Shown here in pieces: positions 45,870 through 53,569 of a stretch of 64,000 nucleotides of DNA. The stretch is taken from contig CP074381.1 in the NCBI GenBank assembly GCA_022041995.1, forward strand, positions 2,728,001-2,792,000, given 5' to 3'. Below the pieces are notes generated by a model that was not told where the DNA came from, did no database searches, and saw nothing but the letters and a program-made list of their open reading frames with translations. The translations under genes and the position numbers were made by a program. This DNA comes from Cupriavidus necator (GTDB lineage Bacteria > Pseudomonadota > Gammaproteobacteria > Burkholderiales > Burkholderiaceae). Numbering within the stretch: the stretch's first letter is position 1; every line of letters begins with the position of its first letter.

Positions 45870-46973
45870 TCAGGTCTGTTGCTGGTTGCCGGGCTCCGCC
45901 TGCGGCGGCGGGTCTTCCACCCATTGCCAGAACAGCTGATACCCGACCGCAAGCACCACCGGACCGATAAACAGGCCGATCACGCCGCCGGTCACCATGC
46001 CACCCAGGGCACCGATCAATACCACCGGCATCGGCACATCGACGCCACGCCCGAGCAGCAATGGCTTGAGCACGTTGTCGGCCAGTCCCGCCACGAAGAC
46101 ATAGATGGCGAAGACGATGGTGGCAACGCTGGCACCTTCCGTAGCAAAGACAAAGATGATCACTGGCACGGTGATCAGCGTGGCCGGCAACTGCGCGATG
46201 CCCAGCAGCAGCACGGCCATGGCCAGCACGCCCGCGGCGGGAACCCCCTTGATCACAAAGCCTATGCCGATCAGCAGCATCTGGATGAAGGCGATGCCGA
46301 CCACGCCCTGCGCCACCGCGCGGATGGTCGCCGTGCATAGCGTGGCGATGCGCTGGCCCCGCTCCAGGCCGAAAACGCGCGAGGCAATCTGCACGGCGCT
46401 ACGGTTGCCGGCCTCGCCGTAGGCCATGAAGATGCCCCCGATAATCAACGCGAAGACGAAGATCAGCAGCCCCTTGCCGATGCCGGCGGCTGCGGCCAGC
46501 ACAGTCAGGCTGATTTCCTTGATCTGAGGCGCCAGCGTCTGCACCAAGCCGGCCAGGTCCGAGGCGGCATGCAGCCAGACGTCATACAAGCGCTGGCCAA
46601 CCAGCGGCCAGCTGGCGACCGACTCATGCGGTGGCGGGATATGAATGCCTTCGTTCTTGACGATCGTGATCGCATTCTCCATCGAATCGACCATCGCGGC
46701 GCCCAACAGGTAGGCTGGCAGCGCAATGATGGCGATGGCGGCCAGCACGATCAGCGTGGCGGCGCGGCCGTCCTTGTTGCCCAGCCTGCGCCTGAGCCTG
46801 ACCTGCAGCGGGTAGATGGTCACCGCCAGGATCACGGACCAGACAATGAGATCGAGGAAAGGGCGGAATATCTGGAAGCAGAAGATTGCCAGCACCGCGA
46901 TCAGCCCGGCACGGATCAGCACGTCGAGTAGTCCGCGGGACAGCGCTCTCTCTGAAGTGGGCGTGGACAACAT
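45870..46973 (-). CDS. AI-2E-family membrane transporter
   Basis: 367 aa with about eight helices in the AI-2E/PerM pattern: an N-terminal pair (AVLAIFCFQIFRPFLDLIVW), a periplasmic domain, then a conserved block with GGIFMAYGEAGN and GLADNVLKPLLLGRGVDVPM. Members include Na+/H+ antiporters and exporters; the substrate here is unknown. Start ATG 46973 has GGAG upstream. It is the first gene of the five-gene operon, 17 bases before the outer-membrane factor. Intact. Confidence 0.88.
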   Translation of the reverse strand: MLSTPTSERALSRGLLDVLIRAGLIAVLAIFCFQIFRPFLDLIVWSVILAVTIYPLQVRLRRRLGNKDGRAATLIVLAAIAIIALPAYLLGAAMVDSMENAITIVKNEGIHIPPPHESVASWPLVGQRLYDVWLHAASDLAGLVQTLAPQIKEISLTVLAAAAGIGKGLLIFVFALIIGGIFMAYGEAGNRSAVQIASRVFGLERGQRIATLCTATIRAVAQGVVGIAFIQMLLIGIGFVIKGVPAAGVLAMAVLLLGIAQLPATLITVPVIIFVFATEGASVATIVFAIYVFVAGLADNVLKPLLLGRGVDVPMPVVLIGALGGMVTGGVIGLFIGPVVLAVGYQLFWQWVEDPPPQAEPGNQQQT

Positions 46974-47218
46974 CGCTGGTCTCCTGCAGATCACCGCAGA
47001 AATATCGGATCGACACCTCACCGCCGCGCATTCGCCCAGCCAGGTTACGTACCGGTCTCTTGCACAGGTGAAATCCAGTCTAGACGAGTGGCCGGACCGG
47101 GACAACCTCAAAACGTACGCCTATCGCTACATTGGCCGTCTAGTATTGGGGGAGTTGCAGGACGCCACCTGCCCGGTCCGCCCGGACTGGTTCATCCTGC
47201 ATTCGCCGTGGAGGACCT

Positions 47219-48685
47219 ATGGCCAGATTGCCGACCTCAGCCTTGGCCGTCATTTCGATGCTGCTTCTGCTTGCCGCCTGCGCCTCCCGGCCAGTCAATC
47301 CGCCGATCGCGCACGCGGACCAGAGTACCGGCTATCGATTCCTCACGCGCCCCCAGTATGCGGCGGACAACGAGAACCTGGTCATCCTTGCCTTCTCAGG
47401 GGGCGGTACTCGCGCGGCGGCATTCTCGTATGGCGTGCTTGAGTTCCTGCGCAATACCGAAGTCGTCGGACCCAAGGGCAACCGGTCACGCCTGCTCGAC
47501 CATGTCGGCGTCATCACCGGCGTGTCAGGTGGCAGCTTTACTGCCCTCGCCTACGGCCTGTATGGCGACAAACTGTTTGATCACTACGAACAGAGCTTCC
47601 TCAAGCGCGACGTGCAGGGCGAGATCACGTTCCGGACGCTGAATCCGGCATATTGGCCCTCGTTGTGGTCGAGCGGATGGGGCCGCTCTGAACTGGCCGC
47701 CGACCTGTATGACGAAATCCTTTTCCATGGGGCAACCTTTGGCGACCTCCATCGGGGCAAGGGGCCGTTCATCATTGCCTCGGCCACGGACATCTCGACG
47801 GGCGCACGCCTGCCGTTCACGCAGACTACCTTCGACGTACTCTGCTCCGACCTCAATGCGCTGCGCCTTTCCCGTGCCGCCGCGGCATCGTCGGCAGTTC
47901 CCGTAGTCCTGACGCCCATCACGCTCAACAACTACGGCGGCAATTGCGGCTACGTGCCCCCCGACTGGATCAAGCCGTTTATCGGTGCCAGCGACCCGCC
48001 CCGGCCGGCCGCGCGCGCAACCCGGCACCTGAAGGAAGAAGCGGAATACGGGGACAGCATCAACCGGCCCTATATCCATGTCGTGGACGGCGGCGTCTCC
48101 GACAATCTGGGCATGCGCAGCGTGCTGGATTCCCTCGAGGTCCTGGAGGCCCTGCACCTGAACGGCCAGCCCTCGCCCCTGGACCATACCCGCAGGATCA
48201 TTGTCTTTGTCGTCAATTCGCTGTCCACGCCCCGGACGGCATGGGACAAGTCGGAGTCTGCGCCGGGTACGCTGGAGATTCTGGTGAAAGCCACCGGCGT
48301 GCCAATCGACCACTATTCCTATGAGGCGACCGAACTGTTGAAAGACAGCCAGTCCCGGTGGCAAGCCATGCGCCGGCTGCGAGAGTCCCGCGCCTTTGCC
48401 GCGAACAAGGATGCTGCCGTCACTGCGGCGTTGCGCACACCGGACGCGACCATCTATGCCATCGATGTGTCGTTTGCCCGACTGACGGACAAGGCGGAAC
48501 TGGATTACCTGAACGAGCTGGCAACGTCGTTCTCGCTGCCGGCCGAAGCCGTCGACCGACTGCGCGCCGCCGCGGGAAAGATCATCCTGGAGTCGCCCGA
48601 TTTCCAGCGCTTGCTGAAGGACGTCGGTGCCAGGATCGTGACAGACCAGGTGCCCGGGAATCGCCCGGCGAGGACGAATCAGTAA
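47219..48685 (+). CDS. Patatin-like phospholipase lipoprotein
   Basis: 488-aa hydrolase with lipobox LLLAAC at residues 16-21. The catalytic core has the oxyanion loop FSGGGTRAAAFSYG, the nucleophile in GVSGGSFTALAYG and the Asp in HVVDGGVSDNLGMRS. It is longer than the 306-aa patatin at 30605 and only distantly similar, so they are separate subfamilies. The C-terminal 150 residues are helical with no named domain. Divergent from the efflux operon; intact. Confidence 0.87.
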   Translation: MARLPTSALAVISMLLLLAACASRPVNPPIAHADQSTGYRFLTRPQYAADNENLVILAFSGGGTRAAAFSYGVLEFLRNTEVVGPKGNRSRLLDHVGVITGVSGGSFTALAYGLYGDKLFDHYEQSFLKRDVQGEITFRTLNPAYWPSLWSSGWGRSELAADLYDEILFHGATFGDLHRGKGPFIIASATDISTGARLPFTQTTFDVLCSDLNALRLSRAAAASSAVPVVLTPITLNNYGGNCGYVPPDWIKPFIGASDPPRPAARATRHLKEEAEYGDSINRPYIHVVDGGVSDNLGMRSVLDSLEVLEALHLNGQPSPLDHTRRIIVFVVNSLSTPRTAWDKSESAPGTLEILVKATGVPIDHYSYEATELLKDSQSRWQAMRRLRESRAFAANKDAAVTAALRTPDATIYAIDVSFARLTDKAELDYLNELATSFSLPAEAVDRLRAAAGKIILESPDFQRLLKDVGARIVTDQVPGNRPARTNQ

Positions 48686-48714
48686 CCTGAATCCATGGGA
48701 TGGCCCCAAGAGAC

Positions 48715-48791
48715 TGGCGCGTCCTAGAGGATTCGAACCTCTGACCGCTCGCTTAGAAGGCGAGTGCTCTATCCAACTGAGCTAAGGACGC
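48715..48791 (-). tRNA. tRNA-Arg (TCT)
   Basis: Minus-strand cloverleaf with acceptor GCGTCCT/AGGACGC, anticodon TCT in CCTTCTAAG, T arm GGTTCGAAT, discriminator G and an encoded CCA. It starts 29 bases after the stop of the patatin gene on the opposite strand. Confidence 0.96.
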
Positions 48792-48801
48792 GAAGGCGTG
48801 C

Positions 48802-48832
48802 ATTCTACCGCAGCGCCGCAGCGCAGTGACAA
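48802..48832 (-). promoter_or_regulatory. Probable promoter of tRNA-Arg
   Basis: On the minus strand, -35 TTGTCA (48832-48827) and -10 TAGAAT (48807-48802) with a long 19-base spacer, ten bases upstream of the mature tRNA. Confidence 0.5.
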
Positions 48833-48842
48833 GCGGCGCGGG

Positions 48843-50108
48843 TCAGGACGCGGCACGCGGCTGTCCGCGGGTGATGTAGTGGCCATCGGCAGCGCCGCCA
48901 TCGGCACCCTCCTCGCTGCCTGCCGGATGCAGGGACACGCAGTTGCGCCCTTTCAGCTTGGCGTCGTACAGCGCACGGTCGGCGCGGCGCATCAGCGCAT
49001 CGGCGCCTTCGCCCGGCTGCCGCGCTGCCAGGCCGATGCTGACGGTATAGGCAATCGGGTCAGGCTCGGACGGGCATGGCGTGGCGCGCACCGCCGTGGC
49101 CAGCCGCAGGCAGGCCAGCCGGCCCTGCTCCAGCGCCGTATCCGGCATCAGGATGGCAAATTCCTCGCCGCCCAGGCGCCCCGCCACATCGAACTGGCCG
49201 AAACTCTTGCGCAGCAGTCCGGCGAAATGCCGGAGCACGCTGTCGCCCGCCAGGTTGCCGTAGACATCGTTGATCGCCTTGAAGTGATCGAGGTCGACAA
49301 ACGCCACCGTCAGGGGCTTGCGCTGCCGCTCGGCATGCAGGCAAGCTGCCTCCAGCTCCTCCCAGAACGCGCCGCGCAGCAGCACATCGGTCAGGTCGTC
49401 ATGGCGCGCGCGCCGCTCCAGCATGCGGCGCAGCCGGTCGTGCGCCATCAGCGCAAAACTGACCGACACGCCCACCAGTGCAAAGACGTTGAGCATGGCG
49501 AGCTCGCCGTCCCACGGCATCGGCCGCGGCCAGGCGCCGCCCTGCATGACTGCCGCCAGCGGCAGCGCCACGGTCCATGCGTTGATGGCCGCCGCGGCGA
49601 TGACGATCAGTACCAGCGACAACGCCGCCAGCCGGCCGGTGCCGCGCGTGGCCGGCACCGACGGCAAGGCGCTGCGGGCCAGGTCCAGCAGCAGTGCGAT
49701 ATGGCACATTGTCAGCAGCGGTGCCATCCCCGGCACCAGCGCCGGCACGGCCAGATACTGCGGCGCCAGGTCGTGCCAGGCCACTGCCGCTGCGGCCGCC
49801 AGGTTCAGCGCCAGCAACGGCGCGGCGCGGCCGGGCCGGCCCGCGAAATGCCGCGCGCCCACAGTCATCACCGAGAGCGCCGCCAGCAACGCCAGGTCAC
49901 TCGATTCCAGCACCAGCCACAGCGGGCGCAGTTCCTGCACCGCCGCCAGGGCCGCGGCCATTGCGGCCAGCACACTCCCCAGCGCCCACGACGTCAGGCC
50001 GCTGCGATCCATGCCCGCCGAGCGGCGCAACATCACGCAAACCACAGCCATCTGCACGGCAAACAACCCTGCGATGAGCACAACTATGTGCGACTGAAAC
50101 ATCTTCAT
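48843..50108 (-). CDS. Diguanylate cyclase (GGDEF) with membrane sensor
   Basis: 421 aa. The first 225 residues form about seven hydrophobic helices. A coiled linker (DRLRRMLERRARHDDLTDVL) leads to a GGDEF domain with FVDLDHFKAINDVYGN and the active-site motif LGGEEFAILMPD. It should make cyclic di-GMP from GTP at the membrane in response to an unknown signal. A typical RxxD inhibitory site is not evident just before GGEEF. Start ATG 50108 (MKMFQSH); ATG 50102 is an alternative. Intact. Confidence 0.92.
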   Translation of the reverse strand: MKMFQSHIVVLIAGLFAVQMAVVCVMLRRSAGMDRSGLTSWALGSVLAAMAAALAAVQELRPLWLVLESSDLALLAALSVMTVGARHFAGRPGRAAPLLALNLAAAAAVAWHDLAPQYLAVPALVPGMAPLLTMCHIALLLDLARSALPSVPATRGTGRLAALSLVLIVIAAAAINAWTVALPLAAVMQGGAWPRPMPWDGELAMLNVFALVGVSVSFALMAHDRLRRMLERRARHDDLTDVLLRGAFWEELEAACLHAERQRKPLTVAFVDLDHFKAINDVYGNLAGDSVLRHFAGLLRKSFGQFDVAGRLGGEEFAILMPDTALEQGRLACLRLATAVRATPCPSEPDPIAYTVSIGLAARQPGEGADALMRRADRALYDAKLKGRNCVSLHPAGSEEGADGGAADGHYITRGQPRAAS

Positions 50109-50510
50109 TCCCGTCCAAGGCGACAAGCGGTCGCTCCGCATGGCGCCGCTGTTACCTGCTCTTTGCCGGTCCTGTGTCGGACCGTTGTTATCAATGCCGC
50201 AACCCGTTTCCGTATGCCTGGCGCCGCCAGCCGGCAGACGCAAGCACGCCGAGGCGCCCGCCGCAGGCGGGAGCGCCGTTCTTGTTGTGGTGATCAGGTC
50301 AGCCCGGAAGGAAATAGGCAAACCGGGCGTTCCCAAAAGCACGCCGGTCGGACTGGTGCGGTGTGCGGATTATCCCAGCGCGCAAACCCAAGTCAAGCCA
50401 AAGCGCCCCCGCCAGAAGGGGGAGCAGGACAGCAAGGTTGAGTGCGCCAGAGCGGGCATCATCACATTAGATTGACCGCAGGCACGGAGCCCGGCTACAA
50501 TCGCGGGCTT
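50109..50510. other. Intergenic region between the diguanylate cyclase and tRNA-Pro
   Basis: 402 bases between divergent genes. It contains a GC-rich hairpin at 50253-50277 (GGCGCCCGCC / GGCGGGAGCGCC, two-base bulge) and the tRNA-Pro promoter at 50472-50501. A cyclic-di-GMP riboswitch was looked for and not found. No convincing coding frame. Confidence 0.6.
50472..50501 (+). promoter_or_regulatory. Promoter of tRNA-Pro
   Basis: -35 TTGACC (50472-50477), an 18-base spacer and -10 TACAAT (50496-50501), nine bases before the mature tRNA. Confidence 0.8.
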
Positions 50511-50587
50511 CGGAGCGTAGCGCAGCCTGGTAGCGCATCTGATTTGGGATCAGAGGGTCGTAGGTTCGAATCCTATCGCTCCGACCA
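50511..50587 (+). tRNA. tRNA-Pro (TGG)
   Basis: Cloverleaf with acceptor CGGAGCG/CGCTCCG, anticodon TGG in ATTTGGGAT, T arm GGTTCGAAT, discriminator A and an encoded CCA. It has a clear promoter and terminator of its own. Confidence 0.97.
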
Positions 50588-50606
50588 GAAATACTCAATG
50601 GAAACA

Positions 50607-50640
50607 ACGGCTTGGATCGAAAGATCCAAGCCGTTTTTCT
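50607..50640 (+). terminator. Terminator of tRNA-Pro
   Basis: A 12-base-pair stem ACGGCTTGGATC / GATCCAAGCCGT with a GAAA tetraloop, followed by TTTTCTTTT-like sequence, 20 bases after the tRNA. Confidence 0.88.
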
Positions 50641-50760
50641 TTTGTGCCAACCGGCTTCCAATAGCCGGACAGATCGCCGCCAAGCGGTGCGCTGCGCTAT
50701 GCGGCGCCGGGCGCCCATACAATAGTCCCGCCAGCGCTGCTGGCCTGGCAAGATCCGTTC

Positions 50761-51027
50761 TCACCACCGCAGCAAGTCCGGCCAGATCAGCGCGCCCGCG
50801 AACAGCATCAGCATCACCGCGACAATGACCCATGGGCGTGGCCTGGTCGGCTGCACCCAAGTGCCGTCAACGATGGCGCGGATGGTATCGACGTCAAAGT
50901 GCCGCCCGCGCAGCATCTCCGCCAACCCGTGCGTGCCGGTGGCAGCTTCGCTGATCGGCACGGTGGGCTCCTGCGGACCGTAATAGTCAGTGATCTCCCG
51001 CAACAGCGTGCCAGCCCGCGGCGCCAC
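50761..51027 (-). CDS. Hypothetical tail-anchored membrane protein, 88 aa
   Basis: A soluble N-terminal part (about 65 residues, with AEMLRGRHFDVDTIRAIVDG) is followed by one C-terminal helix (VIVAVMLMLFAGALIWPDLL). No domain recognised. The start at ATG 51027 and codon use typical of the region make it a reasonable gene. It lies 123 bases downstream of the 172-aa membrane protein on the same strand. Confidence 0.6.
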   Translation of the reverse strand: MAPRAGTLLREITDYYGPQEPTVPISEAATGTHGLAEMLRGRHFDVDTIRAIVDGTWVQPTRPRPWVIVAVMLMLFAGALIWPDLLRW

Positions 51028-51150
51028 TTTTCGTTCTCCTCTAGGTTAGTGCGAGCGCGTTAAAAGTCATATCAACCGGATGGGCTAACTGAATGCGCCA
51101 GCCGGGAGGATGCCGGCTGCCAACGGTCCTCCCTCATCCCGCCTCCTGGT

Positions 51151-51669
51151 TCAGGCAGGCTGCTGTTCCGTATCGCTACGCCGCCGCTCGAGATTGCAGT
51201 AGACGTCCGCCGCCACCAGCCCGAAGAGCGCATGGGCAAACAGGCTTTCCCAGCCGCGGGCCTCGTCGAACCAGTTGAAATAGGTTCCCAGCAGATAGAA
51301 ATTGACCAGGTAGACCACCACGCCAAACACGATCCCGACCACGGAGGCCAGCCACAGGCTGGAATCGAAGCGGAATGACGACAGGATCATCGCCAGCACC
51401 GCCGCCAGGACGATCGACAGCGCGAAGTGCACCGTCCCCGCCGAAAGCACGACGGTCCAGTTGAAGGCATCAGCAGACAGGGCTTCCCGCCCGAGGATGA
51501 TGGCCGCGACCATCTTCACGGTGCCCCAGGCGCCCTGGTATAGCAGGAAGCGCGCCGTCAGCAGTTCCAGCACCATGTAGACCGCGCCGGCAATCAGCCC
51601 CGCTACCACGGCGGCCCGCCAGTCCGGCCGGCAGCGAACGTAGCGGTGCGATTCCAGATGGAGTTCCAT
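51151..51669 (-). CDS. Hypothetical four-helix membrane protein, 172 aa
   Basis: After a basic N-terminus come four hydrophobic segments (AVVAGLIAGAVYMVLELL, the region around LSIVLAAVLAMILSSF, SVVGIVFGVVVYLVNFYLLG, and ESLFAHALFGLVAADVY). The tail is charged and ends ERRRSDTEQQPA. GGAG-like AAGGAG precedes ATG 51669. No named domain recognised; relatives are sometimes labelled symporters without evidence. Function unknown. Confidence 0.65.
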   Translation of the reverse strand: MELHLESHRYVRCRPDWRAAVVAGLIAGAVYMVLELLTARFLLYQGAWGTVKMVAAIILGREALSADAFNWTVVLSAGTVHFALSIVLAAVLAMILSSFRFDSSLWLASVVGIVFGVVVYLVNFYLLGTYFNWFDEARGWESLFAHALFGLVAADVYCNLERRRSDTEQQPA

Positions 51670-52282
51670 GGCAGTCTCCTTGCGAGATCCGGCCTGGCAA
51701 GGCCGTACGAGTTAGTTCTAGCTCATATGGGGCAAATACCAAGCCGGCCAGACCACGATTTGCGCCTCTTAAAGCACTTAAATTGCCGACTTGCCTGGCG
51801 CGGTGCTACCGTCGCGGCCGGCCATCCGACGCAACGTGCCGGCCATGTTGCAACTGCGTACGTGATACAATGTCAAAGTAGCCCCCGGGGTGTCCGTGCA
51901 TCCCTGTAACCGGGCGTTCTCACCAGCACGCTCTCGCGAGCGAACAGCAGCCGCCGGCGCGGGCCTTCCGCGACGACACCAAACTGGCGAACCACCGGGT
52001 ACAACCTGCCCGCCTGCTCCGCAAAGCACACGGCCTCCCCGGCCGTCAGCGGCCAGGCCGTCGCCCAAGCCATCCGCGCCCGTTGGGCAGCGATACCGCT
52101 GACAGGACCGAGCATCAGGCGCCGCGCGCCGCAGTCCGCGTGAGCTTGCCCCGAACAACCCAAGGCACGTTTCACCGCAATCGGCGAAACGTGCCGCGGT
52201 TCCGCGCCGTGCCGGGCGAACCGAACAGGATTTTTGAATCGCAACCATGCAGCCTTCACGGGCTGCCGGAAAGGAAGACAGA
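51670..52282. other. Long intergenic/leader region upstream of infA
   Basis: 613 bases. The left part (to about 51870) is AT-richer and has TACAAT at 51866-51871, a possible -10 for infA that would give a leader of about 400 bases. A long hairpin lies at 52164-52195. A minus-strand frame (51873-52259) has fair codon bias, but no ribosome site and no recognised family, so it is not called. Confidence 0.5.
52164..52195 (+). other. Hairpin in the infA leader
   Basis: GGCACGTTTC and GAAACGTGCC form ten perfect base pairs, extended by CCG/CGG beyond one A-C mismatch, around a CAAT loop. No T-run follows on the plus strand. It ends about 88 bases before the infA start and could affect transcript stability or translation. 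Confidence 0.6.
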
Positions 52283-52504
52283 TTGGCTAAGGAAGAACTC
52301 ATTGAATTTGGCGGCGTGGTGTCGGAAGCCCTGCCTGACAACCGCTATCGTGTCACGCTGGAAAACGGCGTCGAAATCTGGGCATACGCTTCGGGCAAGA
52401 TGCAGAAGCACCGCATCCGCATCCTGGCCGGCGACCGTGTCACCCTGGAAATGTCGCCCTATGACCTGACCAAGGGACGCATCAACTTCCGCCACAAGTC
52501 CTGA
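52283..52504 (+). CDS. infA: Translation initiation factor IF-1
   Basis: 73-aa S1-fold protein ([20 protein letters not shown], then [17 protein letters not shown] and [16 protein letters not shown]) that occupies the ribosomal A site during initiation. The family start corresponds to TTG at 52283, preceded by AGGAAG, rather than the in-frame ATG at 52247. A rare start codon and long leader suggest controlled expression. No ribosomal protein genes are nearby, so this is probably the second, stand-alone infA that Burkholderiaceae often carry. Confidence 0.92.
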   Translation: MAKEELIEFGGVVSEALPDNRYRVTLENGVEIWAYASGKMQKHRIRILAGDRVTLEMSPYDLTKGRINFRHKS

Positions 52505-52749
52505 GTTTCTGCACGGCCCCGGCGATACCGCATTCGCGACTGTCGCCCGCGCCGCGGCCGTTGTGCGCCGACGCGCTGTCACGCCGCTGACACCGCGCCC
52601 GGACACACTTGCGGGCTGCCCGACAGGCAGCCCGCTTCCGTTTACGCGTCGCGTGCAGCCTGGCCTGCGCCACCGGCGCGGGCCAGTTGGCGCTTGCGCC
52701 GCCCGGGCCGCTTCACCATACTCGAAGCACGCTCATTGCCCCGCCCGAC

Positions 52750-53226
52750 ATGAACCTGATCCTGTGGCGCCACGCCGAAGCCGAAGACCTCCCCGACGCG
52801 CTCAGCCTGAGCCGCAATGCCGACCTGCAGCGCCCGCTGACACGCCGCGGCCGCAAGCAGGCGGAGGTATCCGCCAAATGGCTGCGCGCGCATCTGCCGG
52901 CCGACACCCGCGTGCTGTGCAGCCCCGCGCTGCGCACCCGCGAAACGGCGGCCGCGCTGACTGCCGAGGCGAAGATCGTTGACGCCCTTGCGCCCGGCGC
53001 CGACGTCAGCGCGGTGCTTGCCGCCGTCGAGTGGCCGGAACGCCCCGAGCACGTGGTGGTGGTCGGGCACCAGCCCTGGATCGGCCGCGTCGCCAGCCTG
53101 CTGCTGGCCGGCTCGGAGATGAACTGGAGCGTGCGCAAGAGCGGCATCTGGTGGCTGACCGGCCGCACCCGCGAAAGCGAGGCGCAGACCGTGCTGCGCG
53201 CCGTCATCAACCCCGAATTCCTCTGA
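52750..53226 (+). CDS. sixA: SixA-type phosphohistidine phosphatase
   Basis: 158-aa histidine phosphatase superfamily protein. The catalytic RHA motif is LILWRHAEAED at residues 3-13; a second conserved part is LCSPALRTRETAAAL, and the second catalytic His is in VVVGHQPWIGR. This short SixA type dephosphorylates phosphohistidine in signalling proteins. Start ATG 52750 places RHA at its usual position; the open frame to 52609 lacks similarity. Intact, just upstream of the olsB-like gene. Confidence 0.87.
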   Translation: MNLILWRHAEAEDLPDALSLSRNADLQRPLTRRGRKQAEVSAKWLRAHLPADTRVLCSPALRTRETAAALTAEAKIVDALAPGADVSAVLAAVEWPERPEHVVVVGHQPWIGRVASLLLAGSEMNWSVRKSGIWWLTGRTRESEAQTVLRAVINPEFL

Positions 53227-53569
53227 GCCCTGCCTCCGGCATGCCAGGTGCCGCCTGACGGCACCTGGCCCATCCTGCCCCGTCAAAATCAGACATAGCT
53301 GATGGCGGGCGGAATCTCCCGTTACTAGAGTGGCCTTGGCGCCTCTTTCGGTGCCGACAACAGGTGTCACGGAGATTCCCATGAATGGTCCGTCCGATCG
53401 TCATATTGCTGACGAGGATCGCAACTCAGACCCTGACCCGCCGCCCGAAACCGCCCGACCGTCCGACTTAGCACGGGACGTCACGGAACCGTCATCCACG
53501 GGTCACGGCGCTGTCACCCGCCCTCACTACATTGCATCGCAACAGTTTCGTCACCAAAAGGACATACTG
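53227..53569. other. Regulatory leader upstream of the olsB-like gene
   Basis: 343 bases. A frame starting at ATG 53381, with a GGAG site, runs in phase into the gene. Its codons have far fewer G/C third positions than the gene body and the encoded peptide is low-complexity. The region contains the tandem Pho-box array at 53478-53517, so it is read here as regulatory DNA, not coding. Confidence 0.65.
53478..53533 (+). promoter_or_regulatory. Tandem Pho boxes and -10 of the olsB-like gene
   Basis: Four seven-base repeats, ACGTCAC, CCGTCAT, GGGTCAC and CTGTCAC, begin at 53478, 53489, 53500 and 53511. Their GTCAY cores are exactly 11 bases apart, the spacing of PhoB half-sites (consensus CTGTCAT). 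The last repeat ends 10 bases before TACATT (53528-53533), the position of a -10 in PhoB-activated promoters. The start at ATG 53570 follows about 30 bases after the expected transcription start. Confidence 0.72.

Noticed and set aside
50300..50360. A cyclic-di-GMP riboswitch near the diguanylate cyclase
   Set aside because: An AGGCAAACC-like string occurs on the plus strand, but the rest of the motif is missing and the orientation is away from the cyclase.
51873..52259. A 128-codon minus-strand frame upstream of infA
   Set aside because: Codon bias is fair, but there is no ribosome site at any of its start codons and no family resemblance; it also covers the infA leader hairpin.
53381..53569. 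An N-terminal extension of the olsB-like gene starting at ATG 53381 with a GGAG site
   Set aside because: Codon third positions are much less GC-rich than in the gene body, the peptide is low-complexity, and the Pho-box array lies inside it. Not fully excluded.
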